In this document: one piece after another, positions 24,013-36,125 of the stretch
Position numbering within the stretch: position 1 is the first letter of the stretch
Layout: each line of letters begins with the position of its first letter
Source: Bryopsis sp. KO-2023
Lineage: Eukaryota > Chlorophyta > Ulvophyceae > Bryopsidales > Bryopsidaceae
DNA length: 64,000 nt
Assembly (NCBI GenBank): GCA_030272585.1
Contig: BSYQ01000002.1
Location: 7,068,001 to 7,132,000 of the forward strand
Direction of reading: 5' to 3'
Translations under genes and position numbers: made by a program
The notes under the pieces: model-generated
Databases searched by the model: none
Told to the model about the DNA's origin: nothing
What the model saw: only the letters and a program-made list of their open reading frames with translations

Positions 24013-26760
24013 GGGGGACGACTGACTGACACCCTTGCACCGAGACTAAATGTTAGTGAGGAATGCGGGGCACTGGAGTTCTCACAAACAACCGATCCAA
24101 ATTCTCGGCTGGGGTGTTCGCTAGAAGAAGAAAATGTCGTGAGCGCATCGCCAAAGATCAGAGGAGGGACTTTCATTGCGCAAACTAAAATACGCGCTGC
24201 AACACGGTCGCGCGTGGACGAGGCTGGTGGGGAATCATTCTGTGTTGCTTTTTTGTGAGGGGCTTGGAATATTGAAATAAGAAGTGGCGGCGAGGTATTC
24301 AACGCGGAGGAGGGGGAACGAGAACAAATCCAAAGAAGCGCTTCTCTTCGTTGTTACTCCTCCCAATCTAGGAGGACGGTTGGGTGCCTTCTCTCTTTTT
24401 AACATTCTGATGTGCAGGATAAAGCTTTTCTTCGAATTTCAGTGTGGCATCCAGGGTAATTTTGCTAACATGTTTGGAACGGGTGGAAAAGATGGTCGGA
24501 TTTGCGTTGACTCGTTGCGAGAGTGGGGGAGGAGTTGAACTTTTTATTCGATATCCGTATTGCGTTTGGGGTAAAGCACAAGTCCAGGGGGACGTGTAAT
24601 GGCTCAACTGGTTGCCCAAAGGGGTGTTGTTTTTGTTGTTGATTATCATTTAAATGCTAGTATGTGTAGGTATTCAAATAGTTAGTTACGCAGTTGGAGT
24701 GCAGTGCCAAGTGTAAATCTCCCTGAACCTCAAACAGTGAGAGGTTTGTTTGGAACAATTGTTGAAAAAAAATCCAAAGAAAAACACCTGGATTTTTAAT
24801 CCAAACTCAGTTCAGTTTCTGATTTTAATGAGCAAATTAAGGACATTATCTTTCTGCAATCATATGTTTTTCCCTCCGGGTTGATTTACACAAGGTCCTT
24901 TACCAATCAATGCCTCACTCAAAAAAACACTTCGACTGATTCTTTCCAGAACTATTTCCCTTTTCTTTTTTTCAACACTTTTCATTTTTTTAAAATGTCT
25001 TCCCCACCTGTTGGGTGCAGTTTTCCTGTTACTGATGCCCCTCCTCCTCAGAAGCCCAAAAAGTTTGTCGATACAGGAGCTAACCCCATTCATTGAAATC
25101 AAAGTCAGTCAACCTCATAAAAAACCCAAAATGACTCTTAGGGGATTGCCCAAATGGGAGACCTCCACCCTGCTCGATGGAGTGCTAAAAATTCAAAGGC
25201 AATTCCCTTGAGTGTCGAAAGGCAGCATTTCACCCAGCGCTGTACACTACATATAAAAGACAAGCCCGCTGAGGGAATGTAAAAAATGAATCATTGCAGC
25301 AATGTTATATGACACTGATATTTCACAGCCCAAGGACACCCGAGCAAAAACGAAAAAATTAATGTCAGTCTCCAAATCCTGTTGCGCAGCTCAGAGAGGC
25401 CTGAGCCTCTCTATGTATAATGTACAAATCCACCTTGACATTCTAGAAATCAGGGAATGAACAGCAGATGTGCCTATCATTTAACAACGTGCAAAAGGGG
25501 GTTGAGTTTCTGGCAGTGGCGATGCGACAAAACGGGGGAATTTGCAACCCTCGATTTTGAACGATAGAAAAAATTGAACGGCGGAAGAAGCCCTGGGGGA
25601 TAATTCAGCAGAGTGCATTAGAAGAAAATACATAAAAAAAATTGGAAAAAAAAATTGAAAAAAATTTCAATACCAGCCTAATATTTCTTTCTTCCAGCCT
25701 CTTTGGAAAAAGAAAAAGAAAAAAAATAAAGTGAAATAAAATAAAGTAAAACCCATTACAATGAAACATTATTTGAAAGGTAGAAATAAAATCAAGAAAG
25801 GATGAAATAAAACACTTGCAGGAAAAAACCCAACAAAAAAGGTGAATACACCAGAATCGCAAATGGAAGTGTCGCAACCGGCATGCAACAGAGTTTCTGC
25901 ATGACAGCCTGGGCGAGCTGAAGTGCAGTCTGTCTCTTAATTGCTTCGAGTGTTTATCTCTAGCCCTCCCCAGGTCAGACGCCTTCATCCTGCTGATCTC
26001 ATCTTCAGGGGAAAACCTCACAGGAGTCCCCCCCGCATGAAACCCCCCACCCTCATTTTTGACGAGCTTACCACCGCAGCCTCGCTTGGTAGAATTTTCG
26101 AACATTTCTTCCCCCCCCCCCAAAAAAAATCTCCTTTCTCCATTTTACCTTTTTAGTGTCCTTTTTGGCTGGTGACTCGCCTTTTCCTTGCCTCCTCTTG
26201 TTTATTTTTCTTCTTTTGGTTTCATGCAGGGCATTGCATCAAGGAAGACAGCATCCATTTCCTGAGCCATTTCCTTTTTTTATTATTCAGCCTACTGAGG
26301 GGCACCACCCCTTCGTGGTGGCTCTTCGATGGCTGGTTGCCCCCCCCCCCCCTTTTTTTTTTGAAAAAACCGAAGCTTATGAGAGCTATTCCTGTATACA
26401 AATATGTATACATAGGCATATATATGTATGTCTTCCCCTTATCTATAAACCTTCTTGATTGATTCCAGGTGAACTTCCACATCAGGTGCCTAATGCAGCA
26501 AAGTCCGGCTAATTTCACCTTTCTTCTGTTGTTACGCCATCCACCCCACTCTCGTAAAAAACTAGAAAACAGAAAAAAAAAATTCTTTTGTCCAGAGATG
26601 CGCTATCTGAGTTTGCATATATTCGAAACAGAATTCACATCCACCCTCGCTGAATTAACCTCTAGTGAAATTCCGGATGCACATTCAATGATTTGGACAA
26701 AGAGTGTGTGTGTGTGTGTTGGGGGGGGGGGACTGAGGCGTTAAATTCAAAATTTCCACA
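24013..26760. other. gene-poor stretch
   Basis: No gene is confidently seen. A small frame at 24995-25096 encodes MSSPPVGCSF...KKFVDTGANP, which faintly recalls TatD-family N-termini, but nothing supports it downstream. Minus-strand 25860-25950 has a helical coding-like run (RQTALQLAQAVMQKL) of unknown identity. C12-C13 and T runs occur at about 26110 and 26340. Confidence 0.35.
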
Positions 26761-26828
26761 ATGGATGATTTCTTGGGAGGTAGAGTTTATGGTGGGGCAA
26801 TTGATCAGGTCAATCCAGGCCACACGAG
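26761..26828 (+). pseudogene. paralogous exon fragment A (DFLGG-type)
   Basis: The frame MDDFLGGRVYGGAIDQVNPG followed by HTR ends at a possible GT donor. A minus-strand relative at 33380-33475 reads LDFLGGGIYGKTIDEVNPAH. Conserved residues under different flanks suggest both derive from one real coding exon. I do not recognise the family. Confidence 0.4.
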
Positions 26829-28339
26829 GTTTTGTTTTTTCTGATTTTTCATGGATATTTTTTTCTTTTTTCTATTTTTGGTTTCACGAAGGTAAAAGAA
26901 GAATCGAGAAATTCAAACAACCAATCATTCCATTCAGGTGTCGATTGGCATTTTGGTTTCGCATGCATACACATCGATAATGTATTGAACCTCTCCCATC
27001 TCCAGAACAGGGGGGTCAGAAAAAGGCCTCCACCGATATTTTCATCACATATGGAAATGCTGGTTGGCTGGTACATTTTGACCACATGGAAACGTTGGCT
27101 GGCTAGCTTTCACCACATGTTAATAGAAACGCAAATGTTGGCTGGCTGGCTGGTTTCCAGCGCCCAAGACAGCCTGTGATTCAAAGCTGAGAATCTAAAA
27201 AGGTAATTTCCACTACCTGCAGGCAGTGCTTGCTTGACATAAAAGTGCGAACTGAAAAAAAGGAAAAGAAGATACTGAACAGGGGGTGTCGAACTTCTTA
27301 AAAGACAAAAAGAAAAGAAAAAGAAAAAAGTATATATCTCTGTATTAAATTGAATGGAACTTAAAAATAATAAATAAAATGAGATGAATAAATGCATACA
27401 ATTGTTTTAAGAACAGCACCTGCCCCTGTACCATTACAAAGACAACAATTCTTCCAAAATCTCTGTGGAAAAGAAGTTTCAAAAAAATTAAAAAGAAATC
27501 AAGGCGAACAGAAAACAACAGGCTATTCTCTCTTTTTCTTTTCCGAGGTAAAAGAAAAGATAAAATTAAGAAAAAAAAAACAAAAACACACTGTGAAAAA
27601 ATAAAAATAAAACTTTTTATCAAAGCAACACAGGGGAATCGAACCCCTACTGTCCCAATCGTCTACCTAATTATCTCAAGTATAATCAAATTCTAAAAAT
27701 AGTTTTTGAAATGTAGGTCAGTTGCTTGAGCTTGTTGTTACCAACAGTAGCTGATACATGCATCTTTTTTTTCACAAAAAGCAAATAATTCTTTCAGACA
27801 TAAACTAGAAAAAAAAAGAGAAAACATCTGTGAGGAGCAAACTTTTCTTATTCACTCTTGTTTTTTTTTTGTTTTAATCTTGGAAGAAAACACCACTGAT
27901 AAGAAATATCCTCACAGCATCTTTCATCATTCAGAGGGTGTTTTTTTACATTTTTTGTTTGGGGGGGGGGGGGGATTTATTTTCAATGCTCTTTCATTTT
28001 CTCCCTGAAAAAAAAAATCGAAGCAGAAAGAAAAACGTGCAAACAGAAACGCAGCGTACCGTTGTTTTTTTCTACAACAAATCATCGCTCTCGCTGAAAA
28101 GCTTGTCTTGACGATTCCGCTCCTTCCAGATTATAGTCCCTCGTTTCGCCAGAGCTAAAAAAAGCGAAGGGGTTCAAAACATGCAGCGCTCAGAAGGACA
28201 GAAGGGTAAAAAAAAAAAAAACCCGTCGAAACAGGAAAGAGAGCTTCTTTCCAGTTGGTGGGACGGAAAAACTAAAATCATTTGCTTGATTGAAAAAAAA
28301 AGAAATATCTTCGTTGGTGTGAGAAAGATCTAGAAAAAA
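26829..28339. other. gene-poor, low-complexity stretch
   Basis: Short GGCTGGCTGG repeats at about 27060-27150, AAAAG-rich tracts at 27250-27600, and a 14-G run near 27961. No gene is seen apart from a tRNA-like sequence at 27627. Confidence 0.4.
27627..27690 (-). other. tRNA-like sequence, degenerate
   Basis: The minus strand has a strong T-arm (AGGGG TTCGATT CCCCT) followed by GTGTTGC, and D-loop-like TTGAGATAATTAGGTAGA, but no GCAACAC to complete the acceptor. It is probably a tRNA relic. Confidence 0.4.
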
Positions 28340-28940
28340 GTGACGTTTTGATCGAGGGAAGTTTTTATCGCACAAATCCGCAAACACTCGGATCGAAGAA
28401 GTCGGTCGGAGTGGCTTTGTCGAGAAAAACTTGTTTCTCAAAAAAAAAAAAAAACGCACAGCCGCACGATTCGCTCTATGCCAGCTATTTTTGCTTTCGC
28501 TTTTCTCACTTAAAGGGAACACGCCAGGCAGGAGTCGAAGACGGTTCGAAAAGGTGTGAGGGGGCTGAGTGAGACTGCGGGTTTGGTCTCTGGACTGCGG
28601 CGCCTCGGGGGGGGTTCCGGGACTTTTTTCTTGTTGCGCCTACTCTCTGGCGTTTTTTTGGCGTTTTTGTATTTTGCTACACATGGGGTAGGGGGAGGAC
28701 CTTTTTTCTCGTTTGCTGCTGCTGGGTTACCCCACAGCTCTTTTTTCCGCTTAAAAAGACTTACGCGCTCGGCAAGGCAAAAAAAACCTCGTTTGTGAGA
28801 GCGTCGATTTTTGGATCGCAGAGTGGCTCCTCCCGCAAGATATTGTCGATTGATTGATCAGTCGTTTCTTTTTTCGAACTGAAGGGGGACGCAACCGCGG
28901 GCGACTACATTCCGGTCGAATGGGACTTACCGCGAGGAGA
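28340..28940 (+). pseudogene. F-box/WD40 remnant: leader plus first codons
   Basis: The region matches the leaders of F-box genes 2 and 4 (GGTGTGAG near 28315, CAGGAGTCGAAGACGGTT, CGCAGAGTGGCTCCTCCCGC). From about 28894 it reads GDYIPVEWDLPRG, the first residues of the family, and then the match stops. The ATG expected before GDY is replaced by CGCGG. It is a fifth, dead member cut off after about 13 codons. Confidence 0.6.
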
Positions 28941-29170
28941 CTTTTGCAGCAAAACAGTTGAAGACAAGGTTGACACGGGGCCATGTCATCCAATCAGGAT
29001 CCGTTGCAAGGTACCTGCTTGTGCTCATGTTGAAACGAAAAACGCAGTTTTCTTGGGCGGCGCGGTATCACAGCTTTGTTCCCGTTTCGGCCCACGATTG
29101 CAACACTTGATTCTTTTTTTTTAAAGTTTGACACCCCACAACCGTAGGGACGAGGTTGCAGCGGTCGGTG
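28941..29170. other. upstream region of the ankyrin gene
   Basis: A short spacer with no motif that fixes a promoter. Confidence 0.3.
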
Positions 29171-30813
29171 ATGGAAGTAGACGACGTGTCTGAAGTGATA
29201 CGCTCGCTGAAGGTATTCCAATAGTCGTTTCTCTTGATCAGCTCAACTCGACAAGAATAATACAACTCCAGTAGGGGACTTTTTTGTTTGTGTGCGATCG
29301 TTCAGGTTGCCGTTGAAGCGAAAGAAAAAGAGCTGCACAACGTTGCGAAGCAACTCGAAGAGAAGAATGTTTGTATATCTGTCAGAGACGCCACCATTGG
29401 TCAGAGAGATGCGTTGATTTCAACTGCCCTCTCCGACATAGTCAGGCTACATGCACAAGCTGCGAATATTGTAGAGGACCAAGCTGCAGTGAATTCTCTT
29501 CGTGAGGAAGTCAAGGAGAAAGACGCTCAGATTGCTGCTTCTGTGGAGCAGTTCAAAAAGTTGGAGTCTGAAGTTGAAGAACATAACGCCACAGTGAGAT
29601 CCCTTCGAGATCAGGTCAAGGAGGTACAGGGGCAACTAAAGAAGAAAGACGTTCAGATTGCTGCTTCTGGGAAGCAGTTGAAAAAGGCCGAGTCTGAAAT
29701 TCTCGAGAAAGAGACGGAAATTGAGGAGCACGACGAAAGACTACTGGAAAAAGATGCGATGATAAATTCTCTCCAGGAGAAATTCAAAGAAGAACACGCC
29801 ATGATGAGTTCCCTCTGTGAGCAGCTGGAGGCTGGTGGGGAGCAGTTGAAAAACAGAGATGACTTGATAATGTCTCTTCGAACGACCCTTGAGGAGAACG
29901 TCGCCCAGAGAGTCTCCAGGGAGGACGAGATTGAAGCTGTGCAAGGTACGCCCGCTCAAGATGCCAATAATAGGAGAGATGTAGTCCATATTTGAGCTGC
30001 ATCATTTCCCAGTTGGGATTAAATGGTAAGAATAAAGGCTTTTTGTTTTTCGTTGTAGCCAGCTGTGATGAAAAATTGACTGGGAAAGACGAAAAGATCA
30101 CAGCGCTCGAAGAAAAAATCAGGCAGCGGGATGAAGTGGTTGAGAGCCACAAGATTGAGCGGAGAAATGCGATCCAAAAAAAAAGCAGCGAGATAGAAGC
30201 GTTGAAAACAGAGTTTGACGACATAAGTATGACACTACGAAAACCCTAAAAATCTCGGTTTATATTCCGGCAGATGTAGTGTTCGTCATCACAACAGACC
30301 CACTTTACTCATCCCACAAAATTTTAATATTTTCACGTTCTCTTGTTGCAGAGGAACTTGTCGCTTCTCATGTCAAGACAGGACAGGTAATTTTATGATG
30401 CATTGCAAGTTTTACTTGAACCCACTTGGTTATATTCTGGATATTTTTATTATCCTTGAAAAAAAAATAATTTTGCTTTTGCTTTCCCATTGTATTGAGA
30501 AGACAAGTACGAGATTGCTTCTGGATGCTGCCGAAGATGGTAACCTTCTAGAAGTCAAGGTAAGAATGTTTCTTATTATCATCGCATTCAAACATATTTC
30601 TAATTGCTTCAGGCTTTTTTAATGTGTGGTGTGACAATGTGCATTTTGTAGGCGTTCATATTCATGGGAATTGATGTAAATACTCAAAACGAGTTAAAAG
30701 ATACCGCACTGCACAAGGCTGCTGCGTATGGTCATCTTTCTATCATTGCAACTCTAATTTCAGCGGGTTGGTCAAGAACTTGAAAACAAGACTATGTTTG
30801 TTAATTGTTTTTT

Positions 30814-30876
<63 letters not shown>

Positions 30877-32729
30877 TTTCATTAGAGATGGCATAATTGT
30901 TTCATATGTTTTTTTTCACCTTAAAAGCTGCTCGTATCATTATAAATCTATAACCATTTTTTGAGAGAATAGAAATTGTTTTCAAGCAATCGCGTTGCAT
31001 TGATGCTTTTTTAAGATCAGAACTTCAGTTTTTCTGTTGATTGTGAATAAGCACTTGCTTGGTCGTGCATGATCAGGGGCCGATATTGATATGAAAGGGC
31101 ATCTGGGAAATAGTGCGTTACATATTGCATGCAGAGAAGGCCACCTTAAAGTGGTCGAGGCATTGATCCACGCTGGTAAGCCTTTGCTCGCTTATTTTTC
31201 CTTATCAATCATTCAAAACAAACAAAAGGCGATTTTCCCCACTGAAAAAGAAGTGTCAGCGTTCATGATATGTTGTTGTTACGGCCCAGCCACTGTAAAA
31301 GTTGCAGTCAAGAAAGCTTGGAACTCGTCCGACTGTCCACAAAAAGGAAACTTTCGCTGAATGAACAGAAAAAGATATATCCTCCTTCTAGTGAACTTGG
31401 AGTGTATCAGTTTTACTCATTCATTCATCTGAACTCTGTGTACTATCTTTATCATTTTGAGTTATCTGGAATTCTCATTGGAAGTTGTGTAGAGCTCAAA
31501 ATATTTCTCTACTCTGTGACTTCCTGGAAGTATAATTCGGTTTTTTTCCCAGTAAAAAAAAACCTTTGGTTTTCCTCGAAACTTTCTTGGTGTGCCTCTT
31601 GAATTCGCGCGTTCAAAAAGGAACTACTAATAGTTGCTTCCCGTCGTCGTGCGTTGTCGTTCGTGTTCAGGGGCCAGTGTTGATAAGAAATGTGACGTCG
31701 GTTGGACTCCACTGCATGAGGCATCTTATCACAACCACCCCACAGTGGTGAAGGCACTGTTGCACGCTGGTAAACTTTTGCACCTTCCCTTTTTTTTAAT
31801 CAATATGTTTACATGAAAAAGAGGAAAGGGAATTACAAAAAATCGATCAACACAAGAGGGGATTCCACTGATGGGAAACAAGTAGCTTTAGTTTTTCACT
31901 ATCATGTTTTCGATTAGAATCGAAGACATTTTTGCTTTTTTTCTCATTTTTTGGATGACTGCTCGGATAGAACTCCTTGGGCGGAATTCTAACCCGAAAA
32001 CACCTGAACCCAGACGAATTTCATTTCTTTCCAGTCAAAAATATACCGTTATTGTATAAAAACGGCAGGAACAATTTGTGTTTGTTTTTTATGGACAAGA
32101 TAAGGATCTATTGATCAAATTCGCCAGTGGTCGTTGCGTTTTCTATAATAATTGTAGGAAAAAAATATAGATATATATCTTGATCCCTTTTTTTAGGGGC
32201 ATATGTCGATGCTGAAAAGGACATGGGGAGAACGGCGCTACATTTGGCATCCATGTTTGGCCGCCTTGACGCAGCCATGGAATTGATCAACGGTGGTAGG
32301 TCACTTTGTTATATCATTTATTTCTCAATTGTTTAGGGTGTCACTCCCATCAAGACGATACAAAGTCATACAAAAATTTGGCTACTGAGACATTTTTTAA
32401 AGGATATATCTAGGCTGGAAAAACAAATCAAATTATGGTTTTCTCACTGCTTACAATCTCCAATTTTTTTCAAGGGGGGTTGTCTGTCTGTAGCGGGTCC
32501 TGGCAGATACCCACTTGTATCAATATCATAGAAACGTGAAGGGATTAGAAAAAGCCTGGATTCCTTGGGAAAAAAAAAAAAAACGCTCGTCATAATTTTT
32601 AGGACTCATGATATTTCTGGCTGCTTTGTTTTTCAAGGTGCAAGGAGAGACGTACGCGATAAAAACGGAAAAATTGCTGCCGACGTTTGCAACAGAAAAG
32701 AGCTGGAAGAGCTTCTCAAAAAAGACTGA
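29171..32729 (+). CDS. coiled-coil ankyrin-repeat protein, one repeat per exon
   Basis: Exons join in phase with GT-AG introns: 29171-29212, 29306-29945, 30059-30226, 30352-30386, 30500-30559, 30652-30766, 31077-31175, 31671-31769, 32197-32295 and 32638-32729, about 480 residues. Residues 15-300 are a long charged coiled coil (KEKELHNVAKQLEEKN and similar). Ankyrin repeats follow: DTALHKAAAYGHLSIIATLI, SALHIACREGHLKVVEALI, TPLHEASYHNHPTVVKALL and TALHLASMFGRLDAAMELI, then a capping repeat ending in ELLKKD. Three consecutive repeat exons are exactly 99 nt, all with the intron after the first base of the Gly codon in HA-G-A. Ankyrin domains bind proteins; partner and location are unknown. The acceptor of the exon at 30500 is the least certain. 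Confidence 0.8.
30815..30871. repeat. (CT)n microsatellite in an ankyrin-gene intron
   Basis: About 57 bp of uninterrupted CT dinucleotide lies in the intron after the first ankyrin exon. Confidence 0.95.
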
Positions 32730-33379
32730 AGAGATGAGCAGTTGCATTTCGACTGTCCTTTTCTTTTTCTGCTCGACTCTCCGTAGTAGTACCTACTAAA
32801 GCCTTTTTATCTTTGTGCTCTTCTGGGTTTTTGAGACGGATCTATTCCTCTTCGTTTGTGGTGATTTTACCTCTTTCAACACAAATCCCACATTGAGTTC
32901 AATTTTTGCCTCTTGCCTCTTGTATTCAAAATTTGTTTTTTCAAGGGGGTCTTGTTGTGTAGTAGTAGATCCATACATTTTTGAAAAAACAAAAACGATA
33001 GGATGAACGACAGGAGGATTTCTGTCTTCCTAATATTATTGATGAGCGATGGACGAAGAAGACAAAAACCCTCAAGTTTTAGATCAGTGAGATGAGATAA
33101 CACATTCCTTGCACCAGTTCTATTTTGTGCGCTCAATGAGCTGACAGACATGCATACATTGATGGTATCAATTAATAGTAAGCAATCGGTGATAAACTCA
33201 TCTGGCCACTCTGCACCTGAATGAAAGGATTTGCTTGTACAAATGTGTCATTCCTTTTTCCTTTTTCTCTTCATTACGACAAGAACCCCCCTCGCAAACT
33301 GAACAATGAGCCCTGCTGCCGAAATTCTTTCCTGAAAGCGAAAAGAAAACATCCTGTGAAAAAAAAATAAAAAATGGTG
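32730..33379. other. 3' flank of ankyrin gene, no gene seen
   Basis: T-rich sequence without a recognisable exon or RNA gene. Confidence 0.4.
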
Positions 33380-33475
33380 TGGGCTGGATTGACCTCATCA
33401 ATTGTCTTACCATATATTCCACCTCCCAGGAAATCAAGCCCCGCAGAAAATTGATTTTTCAATGGAACACCTCAG
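33380..33475 (-). pseudogene. paralogous exon fragment B (DFLGG-type)
   Basis: The minus strand reads PLKNQFSAG, then LDFLGGGIYGKTIDEVNPAH. It is the relative of the fragment at 26761-26828. The stretch 33190-33260 also resembles 26880-26960, so the duplication is longer than the exon. Function is not recognised. Confidence 0.4.
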
Positions 33476-34784
33476 GTTTCTCCCACCATCTTCTGTCCAA
33501 ATCATTAACTGTCCTCTTGTATTTCCAGCCATATCGATTCGATGCAGGTGGTGTTGAAATTCGCTTTCAAAATATGAAAACTCAGGTAGCGGAGACCTGG
33601 ACATGGTTTTTTAAGTTTTAACGATGGGGGGTTGGATTGCAAGCAAACAAAAAGGCGAAAACAGCTGGACCCTCTGGTGCTACTACAGACAGCAACATGA
33701 GCACTGTTTCAAAAGTAATCCAAAAACACAAAAATAAATCGAGGGGTCACTTACTCATCCGCTGAAGTCTAGAAAAAAAGAAAGAAGAGAAAGGGGAAAG
33801 AAGAGTGCCAGTGGACAGGCCAGGGTAGGCTTTCTTTGCTTCCAGTTCCCACCTGAACTCCTCACATGCTTTCTCCGTTGTTGTTGTTGTTGTTCTAAGT
33901 CAGAACATGATCCTTCTTCAAGGGATTCCAAATTGCGGACATTCATGGATTTGGGCCGATCGCTTCTGCTTGGTTCTGATTTGGATGGGCTTATGAGATT
34001 TGGCCGATAATTAATGAAGCTGCATTCAACATTCTTTGACAGTCTGACTCACCTGCAATCGGTCCACAGACAGGCAATCCAAGACGGGCAGCCGCCGTCT
34101 AGGAAGTCCGAGCCATCTCTTAGCCTGAACACTGCTGCTCGTCGACACTCCTCTATGATCAATGATACCAATGCCAAGAAAACCCATGTATTGAGATGGC
34201 TCCTTCTGAGCTCAATGTGCTGCATCCGACTAGAGCCACACGAAATAAATGTGCCCTCTTTGTGATTCGTTTATCTTCTCGCATGTTTTGTAAACCTTCA
34301 GATCTAATTCGTGCCGACCTGTGGCTGTCTGGAAACGATAGTGGTGGTGGTGGACGACCATCCTGCCGTGATTTGTTGTACTCCCGAAAATTGCCTCGAA
34401 GTTCGTTGCAAAACTGCTCACAGAACGGGATGCTTGTCCATGTAAGACGTCTGTGTCCAGAAAAAAATTCCAAACGTTTGTGTGAGCCACTCTTCCTGGA
34501 GAGGAAGGGCATCACAGAGCGCAGCAAATGAAACGAAAACAAAACGCATGCACACATCAGTTGACTCATTGCTGGAGAACCCAACCGTAACCGTTGCATC
34601 TTCACCACGATGCCAACGAGTTCATTCCTGTGGAATGACCCCTCTAATGTCGGTTTGGCGATCGAGATTGCAAGGGAAACATCAGGTCGTGCCAGCCGGG
34701 GTGCCAGTCAGTCTTGGATCATCAAGACAGAGCGAGTGTTTTGTTGTAGTCAAAGAGTTTGAAAGAAAGACTGCAGACGCTGGG
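33476..34784. other. repeat-bearing stretch without recognised genes
   Basis: It contains the second copy of the 9.0-kb repeat (about 33740-33835) and an inverted duplicate of 63690-63990 at 33895-34150. A (TTG)n run at about 33881-33895 resembles the tail in the ARF intron at 3952. No gene is recognised. Confidence 0.4.
33895..34150 (+). repeat. inverted repeat partner of 63690-63990
   Basis: GAACATGATCCTTCTTC, GATTTGGGCCGATCGCTT and GGTTCTGATTTGGATGGGCT recur in reverse complement near the right edge of the window. This copy lacks some internal CCAAA repeats present in the other. Family unknown. Confidence 0.7.
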
Positions 34785-35098
34785 GCTGCTTCTGCATGGA
34801 TGATGCTCTTTGTTGTGTGAAATTTCATTTAAAAAAAAAAAAAGAGTGTGGAGAGGGGGATTCGAACCCCCGCCGAATGGCAATTCTAGTTGCGACGATC
34901 CATCCACTCTACGGACCCGGTCAGAATCTGTTCTCCACGATTCATTCCAAAATCAATCCGATATGTAACGTGCACGCCGGGGGATTCTTTTTTTTCCTCG
35001 ATTCCCTTTTTGACGTTCGCTTCCGTCTTCACCGGAGTCGAAGCGGGCGAGGACGACCAAAGCGTGACAAGTCCCGCCAAGCCCGTCGACGGCAGCGG
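34780..35098 (-). mobile_element. SINE-like unit A, copy 1, with tRNA-like head
   Basis: Three copies exist (also 56080-56405 and 57555-57790). On the minus strand 34938-34848 is a 91-92 nt tRNA-like unit. GTGGAGA at the 5' end pairs with TCTCCAC at the 3' end, the T-arm is GGGGG TTCGAAT CCCCC, and GACTAGAA resembles a tRNA-Ser anticodon loop. The D-arm region is much too long and the anticodon loop does not close properly. A run of T follows directly, as expected of a pol III terminator. It could be a tRNA-Ser-derived SINE or an unusual tRNA-like gene. Confidence 0.55.
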
Positions 35099-35329
35099 TG
35101 GCGGAGTACTCCCCCAATGCATTGGGATTTGGCCCCCCCCCAATTGGAAACCATTGGATTCGTTCCACGAAAAATAGTGAGAGTCTTCCCGCAATCACCA
35201 CCTCAGGCGCGCTGCGCCAAAACCATGGCACCCAAACCGTGAGAGCTCGACCGAGCTTCTCCAGAACAGGAAAGCGTTTTCCTGTTCCTGTCCCCACACA
35301 ACAGCTCCCCGCACTCTCACTCACCTGAC

Positions 35330-35790
35330 TCTTTGGTGGCTTTGGTCACCACACGTGAGCATCGCGAGGACAGGGATTCGGATTCTTTGGTTTGGAACGG
35401 GGACGTCTTCAAAGACGTCGGAGAGCCGCTCGACGCGCGAGCACCGCTCGAGTTTCTGGCGGTTGGGTGAATCATCCTTGGGGGGGGATACTTGAGTGAG
35501 ACATCGATGCGTGTCATCGTTCGCCCGCTGGTCAAGGGGATCTGCTAGAGGATCCCTGGCCACCAGGTCGCGGGTTCGAACCTTCACTCTCGAACTGACA
35601 GGGATGATCAGATGCGCCAGGGAGGTCGTACCCGCCGGTGCTGAAACCGCCGGCGGGGTTTTGTTTTTGTTTTCGATTTCACTTTTTACCTTTTTTTGCG
35701 GGATTCTCATGCATGTTGGGGGAAAAACTGCTGTTGTTTTCGTGTGTGTGCGTGTTTTGGTGGATCCTGGAAAGAATTTGTGCACAGAAA
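35330..35790 (+). mobile_element. SINE-like unit B, copy 2
   Basis: Reverse complement of the units at 23565-24012 and 55556-55965. The tRNA-like head lies at about 35524-35598, with TGGTCAAGGGG as A-box and GGTTCGAACC as B-box. The neighbouring 35240-35320 contains the imperfect palindrome AGGAAAGCGTTTTCCTGTTC, also found at about 55985-56010 and 60135-60165. Confidence 0.6.
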
Positions 35791-35971
35791 GAAGTGCAAA
35801 TGGTGTTTGTTTGCTTTTTCAATTCAAGTGCAGTAGCGTCGAAGCCATCAGGGTTCAGGTCACCTGTACAATATCGTACGCACTATAGGATTTGACCCCT
35901 AATACGCTGTGAAAATTCGCGACAATTTTGGCCAACATAAGAGGTGAAAACGAAGAAGGGAGTTTAGGCTT

Positions 35972-36025
35972 AAAACGCAAGGGAAACGGCCCGATATAAC
36001 GGGGTTCGACTCCCCTTAGTGTTTT
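35972..36025 (+). ncRNA. mini tRNA-like structure 1
   Basis: A 54-nt unit. AAAACGC pairs with GTGTTTT (one G-T pair), an inner GGG/CCC can pair, and the T-arm is GGGGTTCGACTCCCC. There is no anticodon arm. The same T-arm and acceptor theme recurs at 36126 and 62963. Expression is not shown. Confidence 0.5.
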
Positions 36026-36125
36026 CCGTCGGTCGAGAGCGTTGTGGGGCTTTCTTTCGCGAATCAGTTTTCGGCCCTTGGCACCTCCAGACGTCAAGAG
36101 ATTAATATTTTAATATAAATAAGGT

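Noticed and set aside
24995-25096. Possible TatD-family N-terminus (KKFVDTGANP)
   Set aside because: The resemblance covers about eight residues, and no continuation of the family was found in any frame downstream.
34953-35324. Several 80-150 codon frames in the 34.8-35.8 kb region
   Set aside because: They lie in SINE-like units that also occur at 23.6, 55.6, 56.1 and 57.6 kb, and their frames are not conserved.
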